DNA of 64,000 nucleotides from Brachypodium distachyon. Its lineage: Eukaryota > Streptophyta > Magnoliopsida > Poales > Poaceae. A program made the translations under genes and the position numbers. Position 1 is the stretch's first letter, and every line of letters starts with the position of its first letter. Location of the stretch: contig NC_016135.3 in the NCBI RefSeq assembly GCF_000005505.3, positions 20,678,613-20,742,612 on the forward strand, in the 5' to 3' direction. The notes beneath the pieces are model-generated. The model saw only the letters and a list, made by a program, of their open reading frames with translations, did no database searches and was not told the origin of the DNA. Positions 48,958 to 61,329 of this stretch are shown here, piece after piece.

Positions 48958-51698
48958 TATCATTTTTTCTTGGGTTTGTGGTAGTGTGCGACCAAACAAT
49001 TTTTTTCATGATGGTACCCCATATCTACACTTCCGGTGATAAAACAATACCCAAATCAAAAGTTCAGAAATCTCCAATGTGTTTCTCTTTTCTTTACAGC
49101 TCAAGCTAATATGCTTGAAAGAAATTGTTTTTGTTTTAGTTGAATTGAAAGCAATTGTTCTTTACAGAGAATGGGTACTATCCGGTCAAACTACCTAGCA
49201 TCAAATTCAGAAAGCAGCACATTTTCTAGTTGTGTTCACCCTATAAAAGGAAATAAAGTCCACATTCATTTAATAATAAAAGTCAATCATGCAATATTAG
49301 AACTTCTAAGAACATTTGAAAAACAAATTTCTTCCTCTCGAACAACAGCCAAATCAGCTAAAGAAGATGATGGCAGGAAAAAATGGCTCGAGAAAAGGAT
49401 GAAAGCTTACATGGGGTAAGTGTCAGGAGGTAACTATTGCCCTACTTTTCTTATTTCTTAGAAGAATTCGCCCATAAAACATACAGGGTTCCATTCGAAA
49501 TGACCAGAGGCATTAATTGTAATTCTCCCCTCCTTGTGAAACTATGCCAGTTTAAGTTGATAGATTGAGCAGGCTCTCCTTTATCTTACAGTAAAGTGGG
49601 GCTCATCTTTAGGACAGGACCCTGAACTTGATGGTTGTATTATTGCATGGCATAAAAAAGAATATGTTCTCTTCCCCCCTTGAAATTGTTTACACTTGAT
49701 CACACAGATGCTTCATTGAGATCCCCGATGGTGCTCATAGGCTGTTATTGCAACCTTGAGACCATCATCTGTTGACTACCTTTTTCGAAAGGAAGATTCT
49801 TTGGATGATGTGTAGCCAAGGGTACCAGATATTCATTTGTATGAACACCATCCTCTTGTTGTTATGTCTGCTCCTTCCTTTTCCTTCTTAAATCTGTTGT
49901 CCGCGTGGTTTCTGTGTTTTTCTACATGAATGCATGAACTTGTGCAACACTAATCAACATTGGATTTTTTTTCCCCTTCCAATTTCCCCTGTATATTGCT
50001 GATATGATATTTCTCATTTGTTTTCCTATCACTTGGTATGTGCGTCGTTTGTCTAATGGTAGTTCATCCATGTAAATTTACCATGGTAGCTCAATTTAAG
50101 TGGAAGTGATGGGTTCAGCAGGCCAGTATTATTGCTAGTGCTGGTGTGTATGAGTATATCGTGCATGGATTGCAAGTATTTGTCCTTTTTAATTTTCTAG
50201 TGTTGTCTGTATCCGTCTTTAGATATTTATTGGAAATATATGCTGTTTCAGTATTAGATGTTGTCCATAACCATCATTTTCTTGACATGAGAACTTGCCA
50301 CAACGCTAAATCTGTTAGCAAATTTGATCAGTTACAGGTATTTATAAATAGATACCAGTCATGATATTAGTAATGCAACGACAAATCTGCTTTGGTGTCT
50401 TGCTGGTAAAAAATTACAATACCTGTCTAACAAGTTTTATAGGTTTGTTTGAATTAATTATTTAACTTGTAGAATTATTTATCAGCTTGATTCTCTCAGC
50501 TGAGCTGAAAGTTTAGTTGCTTTGGCCGAAAATGGTCTAGATATTTTATGATCTTCTGCTTAAAATCTTCATAAGCAGTGAGAACTCCACATGGCTAGGT
50601 CGTGAGCTATATGCTTTTAAACAATTGATTTAATCGGTGCATTCTAATGCTTTATTTTGGCATCGATCAGTTTGCAGGAGATGAACGCAAGTGCCATTTA
50701 AGTAGGATTTAGGACCACCATTAAAGTGAGTGGTCCTTAGCATGCTTCCATCCATCCTTTATCACCTACCTGGCTTGTTCAACAACTGAGCTACCACCTG
50801 AGATGAGTAGCAAGAAATGAAAATTGAGGTTTGCACATTGACTCGATGTAGTATTCCTTAGTGTGTGGTCCTTGAATTCTTGATAAGATTGTGTATGATA
50901 AACATTGTTTAGATTTTCCAAATATCTTTTTAAAGCCATTTTTCGAATCTTGCAACTTGCGAGAACCGCTTTATGTCGAATATTCCCCAAATATGCTCAT
51001 ATTTTTCGAGGAAGCTGAGCCATTCTTTTGAAGTCACTTGGATGTCTCTTTTCCTTATAATGTGAATATTAGCTATTTAATTCTTTGCAGTGAACACTTC
51101 TCTCATGCTTGTTTGTGGGAATACCGGAATAGTGTCTGAACTGGTGGCACATTTCTTGAACAGGTAAATGAAATGTTTATATAGTATCTTGCTTCATTGG
51201 CAAGGTAACATTTGATTTAAGCATCACATTGCTTTTGGACTGGAGTATAACATCAGGCAGTGAATTGTATCCGTTGTTAATACATGGATTAAATTGTTGT
51301 GGAATGCTTAGGAAAAGTACTATTGAGTTGGCACGTTGCTCCGCCTCCTTTTGCTATTTAGCATGGAAACTTGATGTACGAATTGCTGAAGGAGAATTGC
51401 TTGGATGGAGGATTGTAGCAAATTAGATAATCGCACCAATCAAGCATAGAACGATCCTTTCAGTTTTGAATATTTAGTAGATACGTTTTGAAACATAAAA
51501 TTGAGGGACCTTGTAGAAGAAACTACTGTTCTTATTAATATAGAAGGAATATGTACCCTTGAAGCTACGAGGACTTAAGCTTGAGTGGTGGGATTGTTGT
51601 ACATCTATTTCGATGGACAGTCACCCTTCTGTTGAATAGGTTCTAGATTTTAGTACAATTAGTTGACTTCCCTTTGTTCATTGGACTGTAATCTGATA

Positions 51699-51780
51699 CT
51701 CTCTCCGTTTCTAAATACTTGTCGCTGTTTTAGTGCAAGTTTGTACTAAAACAGCGACAAGTATTTAGGAACAGAGGGAG
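51699..51780. repeat. Stowaway MITE
   Basis: 82 bp, CTCTCTCCGTTTCTAAATACTTGTCGCTG ... CAGCGACAAGTATTTAGGAACAGAGGGAG, with TA on both sides. Its core TTTTAGT...ACTAAAACAGCGACAAG resembles the element at 30685, so it is the same or a sister subfamily. Confidence 0.92.
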
Positions 51781-52758
51781 TAGTAGTTATGTGACACATC
51801 ACTATTACTCAGAACTCAGTTTTCTTAAAGATTGAAGATCGCATGGTTCGCTCTCTATTTCAAATATTATGAAACACTGGAAGTATTCGAGTGTATCAGC
51901 TGCCATCTGCATTATTTACTGGTTTCTGTTTTTCCAATATTCTGAAACTTACGTCTTGTTTCTTCTGTACTCATGTGTTATGTTAAAGTTGCTATCCTTC
52001 CGGTTAATTAGTGTAAAGCGCAATCACACTGAACATAGGAAATTCATTCCAATTTTCATTTGCTTGTTCCTTCATCGAGTCGCATGGAACTTAGAAGTTT
52101 CAAGTATCACGACTTTGCTGTTCGTTGTCTTCATTAACACTGACTGGAGTGTGGATATAGTTTTTCATTAGCTTTATTTGCATTCTCATTTCCCGTTCCT
52201 GCTAATATTTTCATTAGCTCCATCCGGAACTGGTTATTGTTATTTTATTATAGAGGAAGTACTGATCTTTGATCAAACAGCCACATGCACCGCATCATCC
52301 TGCATATGTACCTAGAGGAAAAGCAAGTTACAAGCCAATATCCTCTGGATCCATTTCACATCGATAACGCGCCCTCTTCCACCTATAGGTAGTTTGAGAG
52401 AAGTTTCTTTTGAAGTGGATACCTAAGGCCAAATATAGCCCGTAATAATCCAACTTCTGCAATATACGACGATTCGCTCGCTATGTGAGGCATTAGTTTA
52501 CCTACTAAAATATCGCCAGATTCTACCCAGCATCCCAACCTAACAACTCCATTTCTGTCCAAATTGCGGAGTAAATGTTCTTCCTAGTGAATGAGCAAGC
52601 ACAAAAGCAGGAAAAAGAAGGGATTAACCTAAAGCAAAAGCAGACTCTCTTTTGCCCACATCCTCCTTAGGTTAAAGAACATTTCCAAGGCGGCCTAATT
52701 GCTGAGCTGGCAAGCTCTCAAGTAAGTCGTATGTCAAATTATTATTATGCCGCTGTTG

Positions 52759-55274
52759 CTAAGATATGTCCATATCAGCATGGTGAATCATTGCATTACC
52801 AATCTCATTTTCTTCTGCAGCGTATGTGGAGTGCACCCCGTAGCACACGTAGAAGATCGTGATCACAAGGCTCCAGATGCCAAACCTCTGAAAGGACCTC
52901 AACTTGAGGGTGGTCATCAGGAACACATTCAGGAAAACCGATGCGGCAGCCGGCCATGGCATCAAAGGGACAGTCCACGACTCCGACGATGGCCCGGCCA
53001 CGTCTTGTTGTGTTGTATAGTGGAAGATCACGGTGACTGCCACACAGATGGCGCCGAACAATGCCATCCCCCATCGCCATCGCCCGTCGATCCTCCTCGA
53101 GAGGGAGAAGCCGAGTGAGCTCAGCGTCAGGAGCAGTAGGAAGATGAGTACATAGAGCGGCCGGTTCGTGCCGAGCTTCACGTACCGGTGATAGATGAGT
53201 GCGTTGGCCACCAGGTAGAAGGCCAGGAGGGTTCCGATTGATATCATCTCAAACACTATCTGCAGCTCGGTGAAAAGTGCGATTGACGCTGTGCAGAATC
53301 CTGGGCATGGATAGTGCTTGACCGTAAGAAAAGAATGCAAGATATGTTTGCAAGAGGATTGACGCGCATAAATGAGTAGTAACCTGCATTGTCTCGTCTC
53401 CTTCACATCTACGAGCGGTATGTATATCCTTGCCAATATTTTACAGAAATTGGAAATTTGACCTCACAATACCCTGACCCCGTGCGTTTCCGTGGAATAA
53501 ATTTAATGAGAATGTTGTAACTATCATCTACAGAGTATTATCTTAAGATTATATAATTTGTACTTGTTCTCATCTCAATAATTTGTGTCAAATCAATAAA
53601 TGGTGTAGTCCGAAGGTGTGATGGACCGTCACTACCAATTGAGGGAAAGAGTACATTTTAAGATTTTTGATACAGTGAAATGTTGCAACTGTCCATTTTA
53701 CTGCAAGTTTTTTCTGCACCTGTGCGCATAGTAGCTTGTACTATCCTTTGTTCTTACAGCAGAGCCGCGCAGAGGTTGGATTAATCGGTGCTAATTATTT
53801 CTAGCCCCCCATAACGCGCGAGGGAGATTATTTTTTGGCGTACTACAGACAAGAAGTTACCTAGAAAGACGGTGGCATTCATAGGAGTGCCGGTGGAAGG
53901 GTGGACCTTGGCCAGACACGCCGGCACAAGCCGCGCCCTGGCGATGACGCACAGGTACCTCGCCTGCCCCAGCATCGCCACCAGCAGCGACGCCACGATG
54001 CCGATGCTCGCCCCTGCCCCGACCACGCCGCTCGCCCACTTCCACCCCACCTTCTCCCTGAACGCCGACGAGAACGGCGCGCTCTCCGCTATCTGCAAAA
54101 TGACCCACCGAGGAGTATATAACACGATCGGTGAGCGAGCTAATCAAAGGAAACAGCCTCCAATTATGATCGGATCGACACCTCGGTGTAGGGAAGCATG
54201 GTGCAGAGGGCGAGGGACATGAGGCAGTAGAGAGCGGAGACGAGGAGCACGGAGCCGGCGATGCCGACGGGGAGCGCGCACGCGGGGTCCCGGATCTCCT
54301 CGGCCATGGTGGACGCCGAGTCGTAGCCGATGTAGCTGAAGTAGACGACGGCCGCGCCGTCGAGCACTCCCCCGACGCCGTAGGGCGCCAGCCCGTGCGG
54401 CCTCACGAGGTTCCGCGCTTTGCCGTTCCAGAAGCCGGCCACGACGATGAAGCCGAAGAAGAGCAGGTGGAACCCCGTCAGCACCATGTTCAGCATCGAG
54501 CTCTCCTTGGTGCTGCACACACACACACACATCATCGGTACAGTACTTCTACGGTGCAATGTGTAGTACTGTACTACAGTACAACATTGTGTATGTATAT
54601 ACCTGTAGCAGAGGCAAATGGTGAGGAGGAGGATGAGCGCGACGGCGGGGAAGTCGAGCGCATTGTAACCCTCGGCGATGCCGGCCACCTGGATCCTCCA
54701 CGCGTTGGGCTCCGTGACGCCGCACGTCGACGCCAGGTAGTCCGTGAAGCTCCTGGCCACCGCCGCGTTCGACAGCACGTACTCCATCAGGATGTTGGCT
54801 CCCCCGAAGAACCCCACGAACTCACCTAATAATCAATAAAAACCTCAAACCCCAACAGTTAATGCACAGTTTGCATTTGAACGAGTAACATATAATTCGA
54901 ACGTACGGTGACGTACCGAAGGTTACTCTGAGGTAGCTGAAGGCGCCGCCGGCGACGGGGACGCGGGCGGCGAACTCGGCGTAGCAGAAGGAGGAGAGCA
55001 GCGCGGAGACGCCGGCGACGGCGTAGGAAGCGAAAACGGCGGGCCCCGCGGTGTCGCGCGCGACCCTGCCGGTGGTGACGAAGACGCCGGCGCCCAGCAT
55101 CCCGCCGACGCCGATCCCGACGAGGTCGTACCACTCGAGCCGGCGCGCCATGCGCGGGCCGGAGCGGTCGCGCACCTCGTTCAGCTCCTGCGCCGGCGTC
55201 GGCGTCACCAGCGCCCGCCGACGGAGCCGGTGCGGCGTCTGCGCCGCCGACAGCAGCGCGTCCCGCAGGGCCAT
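52759..55274 (-). CDS. CAT: Cationic amino acid transporter (CAT family)
   Basis: Membrane amino acid permease of the APC superfamily, plant CAT clade (closest in feel to CAT1/5/8). Exons on the minus strand: 55274-54917, 54825-54603, 54512-54182, 54092-53861, 53300-52759; 1686 nt, 561 aa, phases consistent. The hydrophilic N-terminus carries RRLEWYDLVGIGVGGMLGAGVFVTTG, the family's TM1 signature, followed by SALLSSFCYAEFAARVPVAG. Later conserved blocks are YFSYIGYDSASTMAEE, YTEIAESAPFSSAF, RYLCVIARARLVP and ASIALFTELQIVFEM. About 12-14 hydrophobic segments are visible. The tail ends EIGNAMIHHADMDIS. The acceptor of exon 3 is preceded by a (TG)9-10 run in place of a pyrimidine tract. Substrate preference cannot be read from the sequence. 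Confidence 0.92.
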
Positions 55275-58170
55275 CAGTAGTCTAGCCAGCGTGTTATGTT
55301 AGCCTTTGATTGGCAGCGCCACTCCAGGTTTCCAGGTTCCAGCCCGTCTTCTCCTTTTTGCTCACGATCGGTTTAATTTCCCCGACGATTTGTCTCAAAG
55401 CTTAGAGCTGCTTGGTGGGCACATATTTATACACTGCTCCAGCATTTCATTCATGAATTCAGCTGGTGTTTAGTATTAGTGGAGTAGTTATTTCGACGGC
55501 GGGTAATGTGTCAGGCGGTCCGGCCGTCAGTCAGCATGGGGGAAGCTTGCATTTGCACGGAGGTAGCGACTTCCAGTTAAAACCTTGTCTCTTGCTGCTT
55601 TTTCATGCAGACGACTGACTGCTCGCTGCTGCAGGTTTAGCTTCCTGCTCTGACGCCGGGGACGGTGGCATGAGAGCGTGAGCCATGTGTTCACCTCAAA
55701 AGGCGTAAGCAAATAATGCTTGGCACGGTTGGAATGCACCACGCAAATACTCTTCTCGTGACAGATTCTTTGCTGAAAACCCCTGCTCTCGATCGAGTCA
55801 GGAAATGTGCAACCAAACTGAAAAAGACTTGATCCTGGAAAAGGCTCACATGGCACACACATTACACATATATATGCACATAGGTGAGTATCCAGTGACT
55901 AGCTATTTCTAAATGGTCATCTATCGAAAGCTAAGATTCTCCTGCAGTTGTGCTGACAACTGTGGTTTGGCAGGAGCGAGAGCATGGAGGCCGGTCAAAT
56001 CTACATGAGCCCCGTGAGGAGACCATCAGTTAAATATAGGCTACGAGCATGCACTTAGCCACATCAGATGAAGTGGCGTGGTGACGTGTCGACATGCAAC
56101 TGGGTCTTCTTTATCTGCTGATCTGGGGACCATCTTTTCATAAGTTCGCACCATCCTAAATTAGGGCATGGTATCAATCAGTGACACTGCATCTATATAT
56201 TTCGTTTTTACTGTTTGCCTCAAGTTTTTTTTAAAAAGGCCAATTTTGTCATTTTGGCCCTCTGAGTCTCTGAGCACAATAGTGTGCCTAGTTAACAGCT
56301 TAACATATCAGCACGAAGAAAACAAAGCATAACAAATATGATCCGTCAAAATATTGCGTACGGCAATATGAATAATCAAATCATCGACCTAGCTGGAATA
56401 TCGAGTAGTACTAAGGAAAAGCTTTAGCTTGAGATATAAAACGAGGCAAAAGAAAACTGCTCGGATCGAAAGCGACTCTGACCGATGCATGCATTTTGAT
56501 CCACTCCTGATTTTGTGGATCGACGTAGGAGGATACGATCGACGAATGATCTGAAGGCTTCAAAGAGAGGCCAGGCCAAGTTCAGAATATATATAGAATA
56601 TGAATATAGTCAAAGTTTCAGTCTTTCAGAGAGCCATAATGCTTTTAGCTAGTCTCAAGTTAAGGCATACACACGAACTGCTGCATGAAAGAGTATACGG
56701 AGTATTAGAAAATTCAAAAGGTACGGAACATATTAGAAAAGGCAGGGACGAGAGAGCACTAGCTGCAGTGCAGCCTGCGCGAGAGCATTTGCATTGGATG
56801 CTTGTTGAGTTACGGGCTTAATTAAGAACAGTATCTCAGCGGCTGGCACAAGGTACGTATCTCACGCACACGGCACACATTCAGCTACCGGCGCTAATGA
56901 TGGCCTTGTGAAGGAAAGAAAAAGATAGGATATATGGCCAGATGGCCTTGAAATTGTTAATCGTTTTGATTTGGCCATCTGGTAAACAAATTGGAGATGT
57001 AGGACATGCATGCACCCTTGAAATATAGCCCAACTGCCCGTGCCTGCGTGTCTCGCGCAGAAAGGTGTCCATGTCATGTGGGCGTGACACTTTTGCTAAC
57101 ATGCAGAGAGTGAGAGAGAGATGATCGTCCTGGACTGGAAACAAAATTAGATTTATCTAAGGCATCAAAGCTTTAAGTGATACTAGTATACTTTCATTAA
57201 TTCATTTCTAATTGACTTTCAAACACTAGTCATATCGATTGTCGAACTAATAGTTAACACCTCAACAATCATATGATTTCCTCAGTTCTAAGCTGTAATT
57301 GATTGACGGTGTGCATGCTTTGCCCGGCGCAAGAAAAAGAATTTTGCAAATTAATCTGGTTTTTTAGGAATGGTTAATCTGGTTTTAATAATATTAAGAT
57401 ACCAAAATCGACTTTAGAGTGAGCTCCGCTAGGATATACCTTAGGGTGCAATGTATAATTTTCTTTTTCTTCTCACGCGTTTCCATGTTGGAGTTCTGGC
57501 CAGACACCGTACTGTTCTTGCTGGCTTCTGCTGCTTTGTCACCGTAGTTGGGCCGCAGAACGACCATGAAACTTGAGCGCAACCATACAAGAGAGGCCCA
57601 TATCAGCCCGGCGGCACGCGGCCGAGCATTGATTTCCGGCCCATACCAGACGCAAGCAAACTTTGGGACCTGACCCCGGCCCGTGCTCGCGTTTGCGCGT
57701 TCTCGAACGGTCGCCGATGTGTCGCAGTCACCCGATCTGCATCAGTGGCAGTGCACTCAGCCTAGCCGGCCGAACAGACTTGCTCTCTTGTTGACCAATA
57801 TAAAGTCGCTTACGGGCTGCGAGTATCAAATTTGTGCACGTCGACCCTGAGCTCAATTCAACACCAAGTTAGTACTGTACAAAGCTATACTCAGTCCAAT
57901 AGCTCTTGGCAGATGCTTTGCCGAGTCTCGACAACGTACATTCACATACTTCTCGATCTGGGGTCAGACTAATCAAACATCGGTCATGAATTGAAGGCCG
58001 GCCAGCTAGTTCCGCCCAGGCCTGGTTCCATCCATGTAAAATCCATGGATCGATTACGACGGCCGCCCAATAAAGGGTTGACCATGACTTTTCCATCAAC
58101 TGGTGCGCGCACGTTTCCAATGTCGTACCTGCAAGTTACACGTACGTGGCATGCCGGCCTGCATGGTGAT
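55275..58170. other. Intergenic region between CAT and the BBE-like gene
   Basis: It holds the divergent promoters of the two flanking genes. No gene, RNA or clear repeat was recognised. Confidence 0.45.
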
Positions 58171-58215
58171 GCTATATAACTAAGAGAAAAGTCCGTTTTC
58201 TCTTAGTTATATAGC
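58171..58215. promoter_or_regulatory. Perfect palindrome at the core promoter of the BBE-like gene
   Basis: Arm GCTATATAACTAAGAGAAAA (58171-58190), 5-nt spacer GTCCG, then the exact inverse arm (58196-58215). Each arm contains a TATATAA-type box; the left one reads TATATAAC forwards, 118 bp before the ATG, and is a plausible TATA box. Confidence 0.9.
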
Positions 58216-58290
58216 AAACGAAACGAGCTTACGGCAAGAGCATAATAAGCTCCTCCGTGTCCGTGTAGTACGTAAGTGAGCCCGGCAAAA

Positions 58291-59844
58291 ATGGCGATTT
58301 CCACACGCATGGCACTCCTGCTCACGGTTTGCTGCTTCGTGCCCGTCCCGTCCTTCGCTTCCTCCGGGGGCGGCGGCTTCCTCCAGTGCCTCTCGGCGAG
58401 CCTCCCCAGGGAACTCGTCCTCTCGCAGGACTCGCCGTCGTTCGGATCGGTCCTGTTGTCATCCATCAGGAACCCCAAGTTCTCCACCCCGGCGACGGTG
58501 CGCCCGCTCTGCATCGTGACGCCCACCAACGCCTCGCACGTCCAGGCCGCCGTGCTCTGCGGCGTCCGCCACGGCGTGCGCGTCCGCGTGCGCAGCGGCG
58601 GGCACGACTACGAGGGCCTCTCGTACCGGTCCGAGCGCCCCGAGGCGTTCGCCGTGGTCGACCTGGCCCGCCTCCGCGCCGTGCGCATCGACAGTGCCGC
58701 GGCCACCGCGTGGGTGGACTCCGGAGCCACGGTCGGGGAGCTCTACTACGCCGTGGCCAAGGCGGCGCCAGGGCTCGCGTTCCCGGCAGGCGTGTGCGCC
58801 AGCATCGGCGTGGGCGGGCACTTGAGCGGCGGCGGGATCGGCATGATGATGCGCAAGTACGGGCTCTCCTCCGACAACGTCATCGACGCCACGATCGTCG
58901 ACGCCCGCGGCAGGATTCTCGACAAGGACTCCATGGGGGATGACCTCTTCTGGGCCATCCGTGGCGGCGGCGGCGGGAGCTTCGGCATCGTGCTGTCGTG
59001 GAAGGTGCGGCTCGTGCCGGTCCCACCGACAGTGACGTTCTTCAACATCCAGAAGACCGTGGACCAGGGCGCGGTCAAAGCCGTGACCAGATGGCAGACG
59101 GTGGCGCCCGCACTCCCCGAGGATCTCAGCATACGGGTGATCGTGCAGCCACGGCAGGCCCTGTTCCAGTCCCTGTATCTCGGCAACTGCAGCGCGCTCC
59201 TGCGGACGATGAGCAGCGAGTTCCCCGAGCTCGGCATGATGCGCGCCGACTGCCGGGAGATGACCTGGCTGCAGTCCACGGTGTACATCAACTCCGGCGA
59301 CCTCAAAACGCCGTTGGAGTCGCTCCTCAACCGGACGACCAGCCTGAGCACATTCACCAAGAACAAGTCCGACTACGTCAAGGAAGCCATAACAGAGGAT
59401 TCATGGGAAGAGATCTTCCCCTGGTTCAACAGAACTTCCGCGGGGATCATCATCCTGGAGCCTCACGGCGGGAGAGTCGGCAGCATCGCCGACGCCGACA
59501 CGCCGTACCCGCACCGGAGCGGCGTCCTCTACAACATCCAGTACGTCGCGTTCTGGACGCGCAGCGGGGCGACGGACGCGACGAACTGGATCAGTGGCCT
59601 GTACGACTTCATGGAGCCGCTGGTGAGCAAGGACCCGAGGGGCGCGTACGTGAACTACCGGGACCTGGACATCGGCGAGAACACGGTGGTCGGCGGCGTC
59701 ACGAGCTACGACAGCGGCAAGGTGTGGGGCGAGAAGTACTTCGGGGGGAACTTCGAGAGGCTCGCCATCACCAAGGGGGAGGTGGACGCCGGTGACTACT
59801 TCCGGAACGAGCAGAGCGTGCCGCCGCTTGTCTCCAGGAAGTGA
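58291..59844 (+). CDS. Berberine bridge enzyme-like FAD oxidoreductase
   Basis: Secreted or vacuolar flavoprotein of 517 aa, intronless as most of this family. The start is the ATG at 58291; the preceding in-frame codons lack an ATG. A signal peptide spans about 1-24 (MALLLTVCCFVPVPSFAS). The FAD-binding domain has RSGGHDYEG, with H105 as the 8-alpha histidyl attachment, and FPAGVCASIGVGGHLSGGGIG, with C169 as the second, cysteinyl attachment, so bicovalent FAD is expected. A conserved Cys pair lies near QCLS (about 33) and PLCIVTP. The substrate/BBE C-terminal region carries TPYPHRSG, NYRDLDIG, VWGEKYF and DYFRNEQSVPPL. The family oxidises monolignols, oligosaccharides or alkaloids; the substrate here is not determinable. 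Confidence 0.94.
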   Translation: MAISTRMALLLTVCCFVPVPSFASSGGGGFLQCLSASLPRELVLSQDSPSFGSVLLSSIRNPKFSTPATVRPLCIVTPTNASHVQAAVLCGVRHGVRVRVRSGGHDYEGLSYRSERPEAFAVVDLARLRAVRIDSAAATAWVDSGATVGELYYAVAKAAPGLAFPAGVCASIGVGGHLSGGGIGMMMRKYGLSSDNVIDATIVDARGRILDKDSMGDDLFWAIRGGGGGSFGIVLSWKVRLVPVPPTVTFFNIQKTVDQGAVKAVTRWQTVAPALPEDLSIRVIVQPRQALFQSLYLGNCSALLRTMSSEFPELGMMRADCREMTWLQSTVYINSGDLKTPLESLLNRTTSLSTFTKNKSDYVKEAITEDSWEEIFPWFNRTSAGIIILEPHGGRVGSIADADTPYPHRSGVLYNIQYVAFWTRSGATDATNWISGLYDFMEPLVSKDPRGAYVNYRDLDIGENTVVGGVTSYDSGKVWGEKYFGGNFERLAITKGEVDAGDYFRNEQSVPPLVSRK

Positions 59845-59976
59845 GCAGGACTGTCACCTGGCAAAGCTAATTTAAGGAGATAGGTCTGGCAGTGGTTTTT
59901 AAAGATGGTTGGTAATTTCAGTAAATAGACAGACCCTTGGTCGTTATACTATTTGTTTCTCTTGGAACTGGTTATA

Positions 59977-60375
59977 GGCGAAGTATCCGGTGAAAACCGT
60001 TTCTATGATGCAAACTGTGAAAACTCCATTGAAAAAAGTTCAAAAAATTCTCAAAAAAATCACATATGTTAGAAAAGTGATGTTTTATATATGCGTAAAA
60101 TTTTAAGTCCAAACTCAATTTCGTTTGGTAGCAGCGAAAAAGACAAATTCTGCATGAATAGTGGTTTTTCAGTGCTTGACACTATTCATTGTAAATTTCT
60201 CTTTTTAATTTCTCCCAAATGCTTTTGATTTTGAACTTGAAATTTTGTAGGTTTGTAGAACATCATAGTCCAAACATATGATATTTTTTTAGAATTTTTT
60301 TGAAACTTCTAAACGTGGTTTTTATGGAGTTTGCACGGTTTGCACTGAATGAGAGTTTTCACCGGATACTTCGCC
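59977..60375. repeat. Mutator-like MITE with 9 bp target-site duplication
   Basis: 399 bp with inverted ends GGCGAAGTATCCGGTGAAAAC... and ...GTTTTCACCGGATACTTCGCC, flanked by the perfect 9 bp direct repeat CTGGTTATA (59968-59976 and 60376-60384). Nine-base duplications are diagnostic of Mutator-type insertion. It lies 130 bp downstream of the BBE-like stop codon and has no coding capacity. Confidence 0.9.
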
Positions 60376-60802
60376 CTGGTTATATCAAACCTAAGATCTT
60401 TTTGAGATCCAAAGGATTTTTATTAAAAAAAATTGGAGCATTCGAATCCTTGAGATCTCTTCCTACGTTGGTTGTTTGATCTATGGATTGACTTTCATGG
60501 TGATGTTGTTTTTAAAGGATCTCGTTGATCTAAACTTTTGAGAAAAATTTCCATCCACATTTTTAATGTATTCAAACAAAAAAAATTTGGTGCAATGGAA
60601 TGGCAACTTGGATACCCACGCTTATTGTAGTCGCAATACAGATTTTTTAGTCAACATTTCAGAACATGGGGACATGAACACTCACTTTATGTAACTTAAC
60701 CAAAAACTTACATGCTTTTAAGTTAAGAAAATGCACCTATAACATAAGTAGATACTTAACCCTCTAATTTTTCACTAAAAATACCATCACTTGTGTTTTC
60801 TA

Positions 60803-60934
60803 GAGGAGCAACGCCAGAAGAAAGATGAAAATGAACGTCAAGAAAAGGAGCTTCTTGGGCAGCAGGGAGGGAAGAAGCGACAAAGGGCGCAGGAAGATGC
60901 TGAAGATGATAAGGGGAAGGGTAGAAAAAAATAA
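60803..60934 (+). pseudogene. Exon-like fragment encoding a charged tail
   Basis: After an acceptor-like TTTTCTAG, a frame reads EEQRQKKDENERQEKELLGQ, then QGGKKRQRAQEDAEDDKGKG and RKK before TAA. The composition is that of a charged C-terminal exon. No upstream exons were found, so it is probably a displaced gene fragment. Confidence 0.3.
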
Positions 60935-61329
60935 GTTCACATCGAAGGAATCCAGAAATAATACTAGTGCACAACCGTACTAATTTTTTTTACACAAATC
61001 GTTACGCTAGACCGTCACCTTTTAGGGCTTCCATTTGCTGTTTTTTTTGCGGAACTAACCTCCTCCTTAACTGAATTGATAACGGTGCATTCTAGAACTC
61101 GCCGCCACAAAATCACTTGCGGAAAGGGACACGTGTCCAATTTCGTCACTGAAATGACGGAAGTAACATCTCGTCAAAAAGACGGAAAGACCTTGTCAGC
61201 CGGCGGAAGGGAAAACGGGCCCCAGTTCTTGTTGATGGTCCTATTCGGAGTTCATCCAAGAGGGGGACAACTGCCCCTGGACACTGAGAACCATCAGCCG
61301 CTGGCTCTGTCAGGCTAAACACTAAAGGT

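Larger units (their letters stand above)
47574..52758. other. Intergenic region, no gene recognised
   Basis: AT-rich, with two Stowaway MITEs (48835-48957 and 51699-51780). Short open frames such as 49171-49419 and 50146-50364 have no recognisable domain and are probably chance. Confidence 0.45.

Noticed and set aside
49171..49419. 82-codon frame with a lysine-rich end
   Set aside because: No recognisable domain, no codon bias, no supporting splice or promoter signals.
50761..50800. GGTAGCTCAGTTGTT on the minus strand, like a tRNA D arm
   Set aside because: No matching T arm or acceptor stem nearby.
53872..54829. Plus-strand frames opposite the CAT gene
   Set aside because: Antisense shadows of GC-rich exons.
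58329..59795. Long Arg-rich frames in alternative phases across the BBE-like gene
   Set aside because: Shadows caused by high GC at third codon positions of the real gene.
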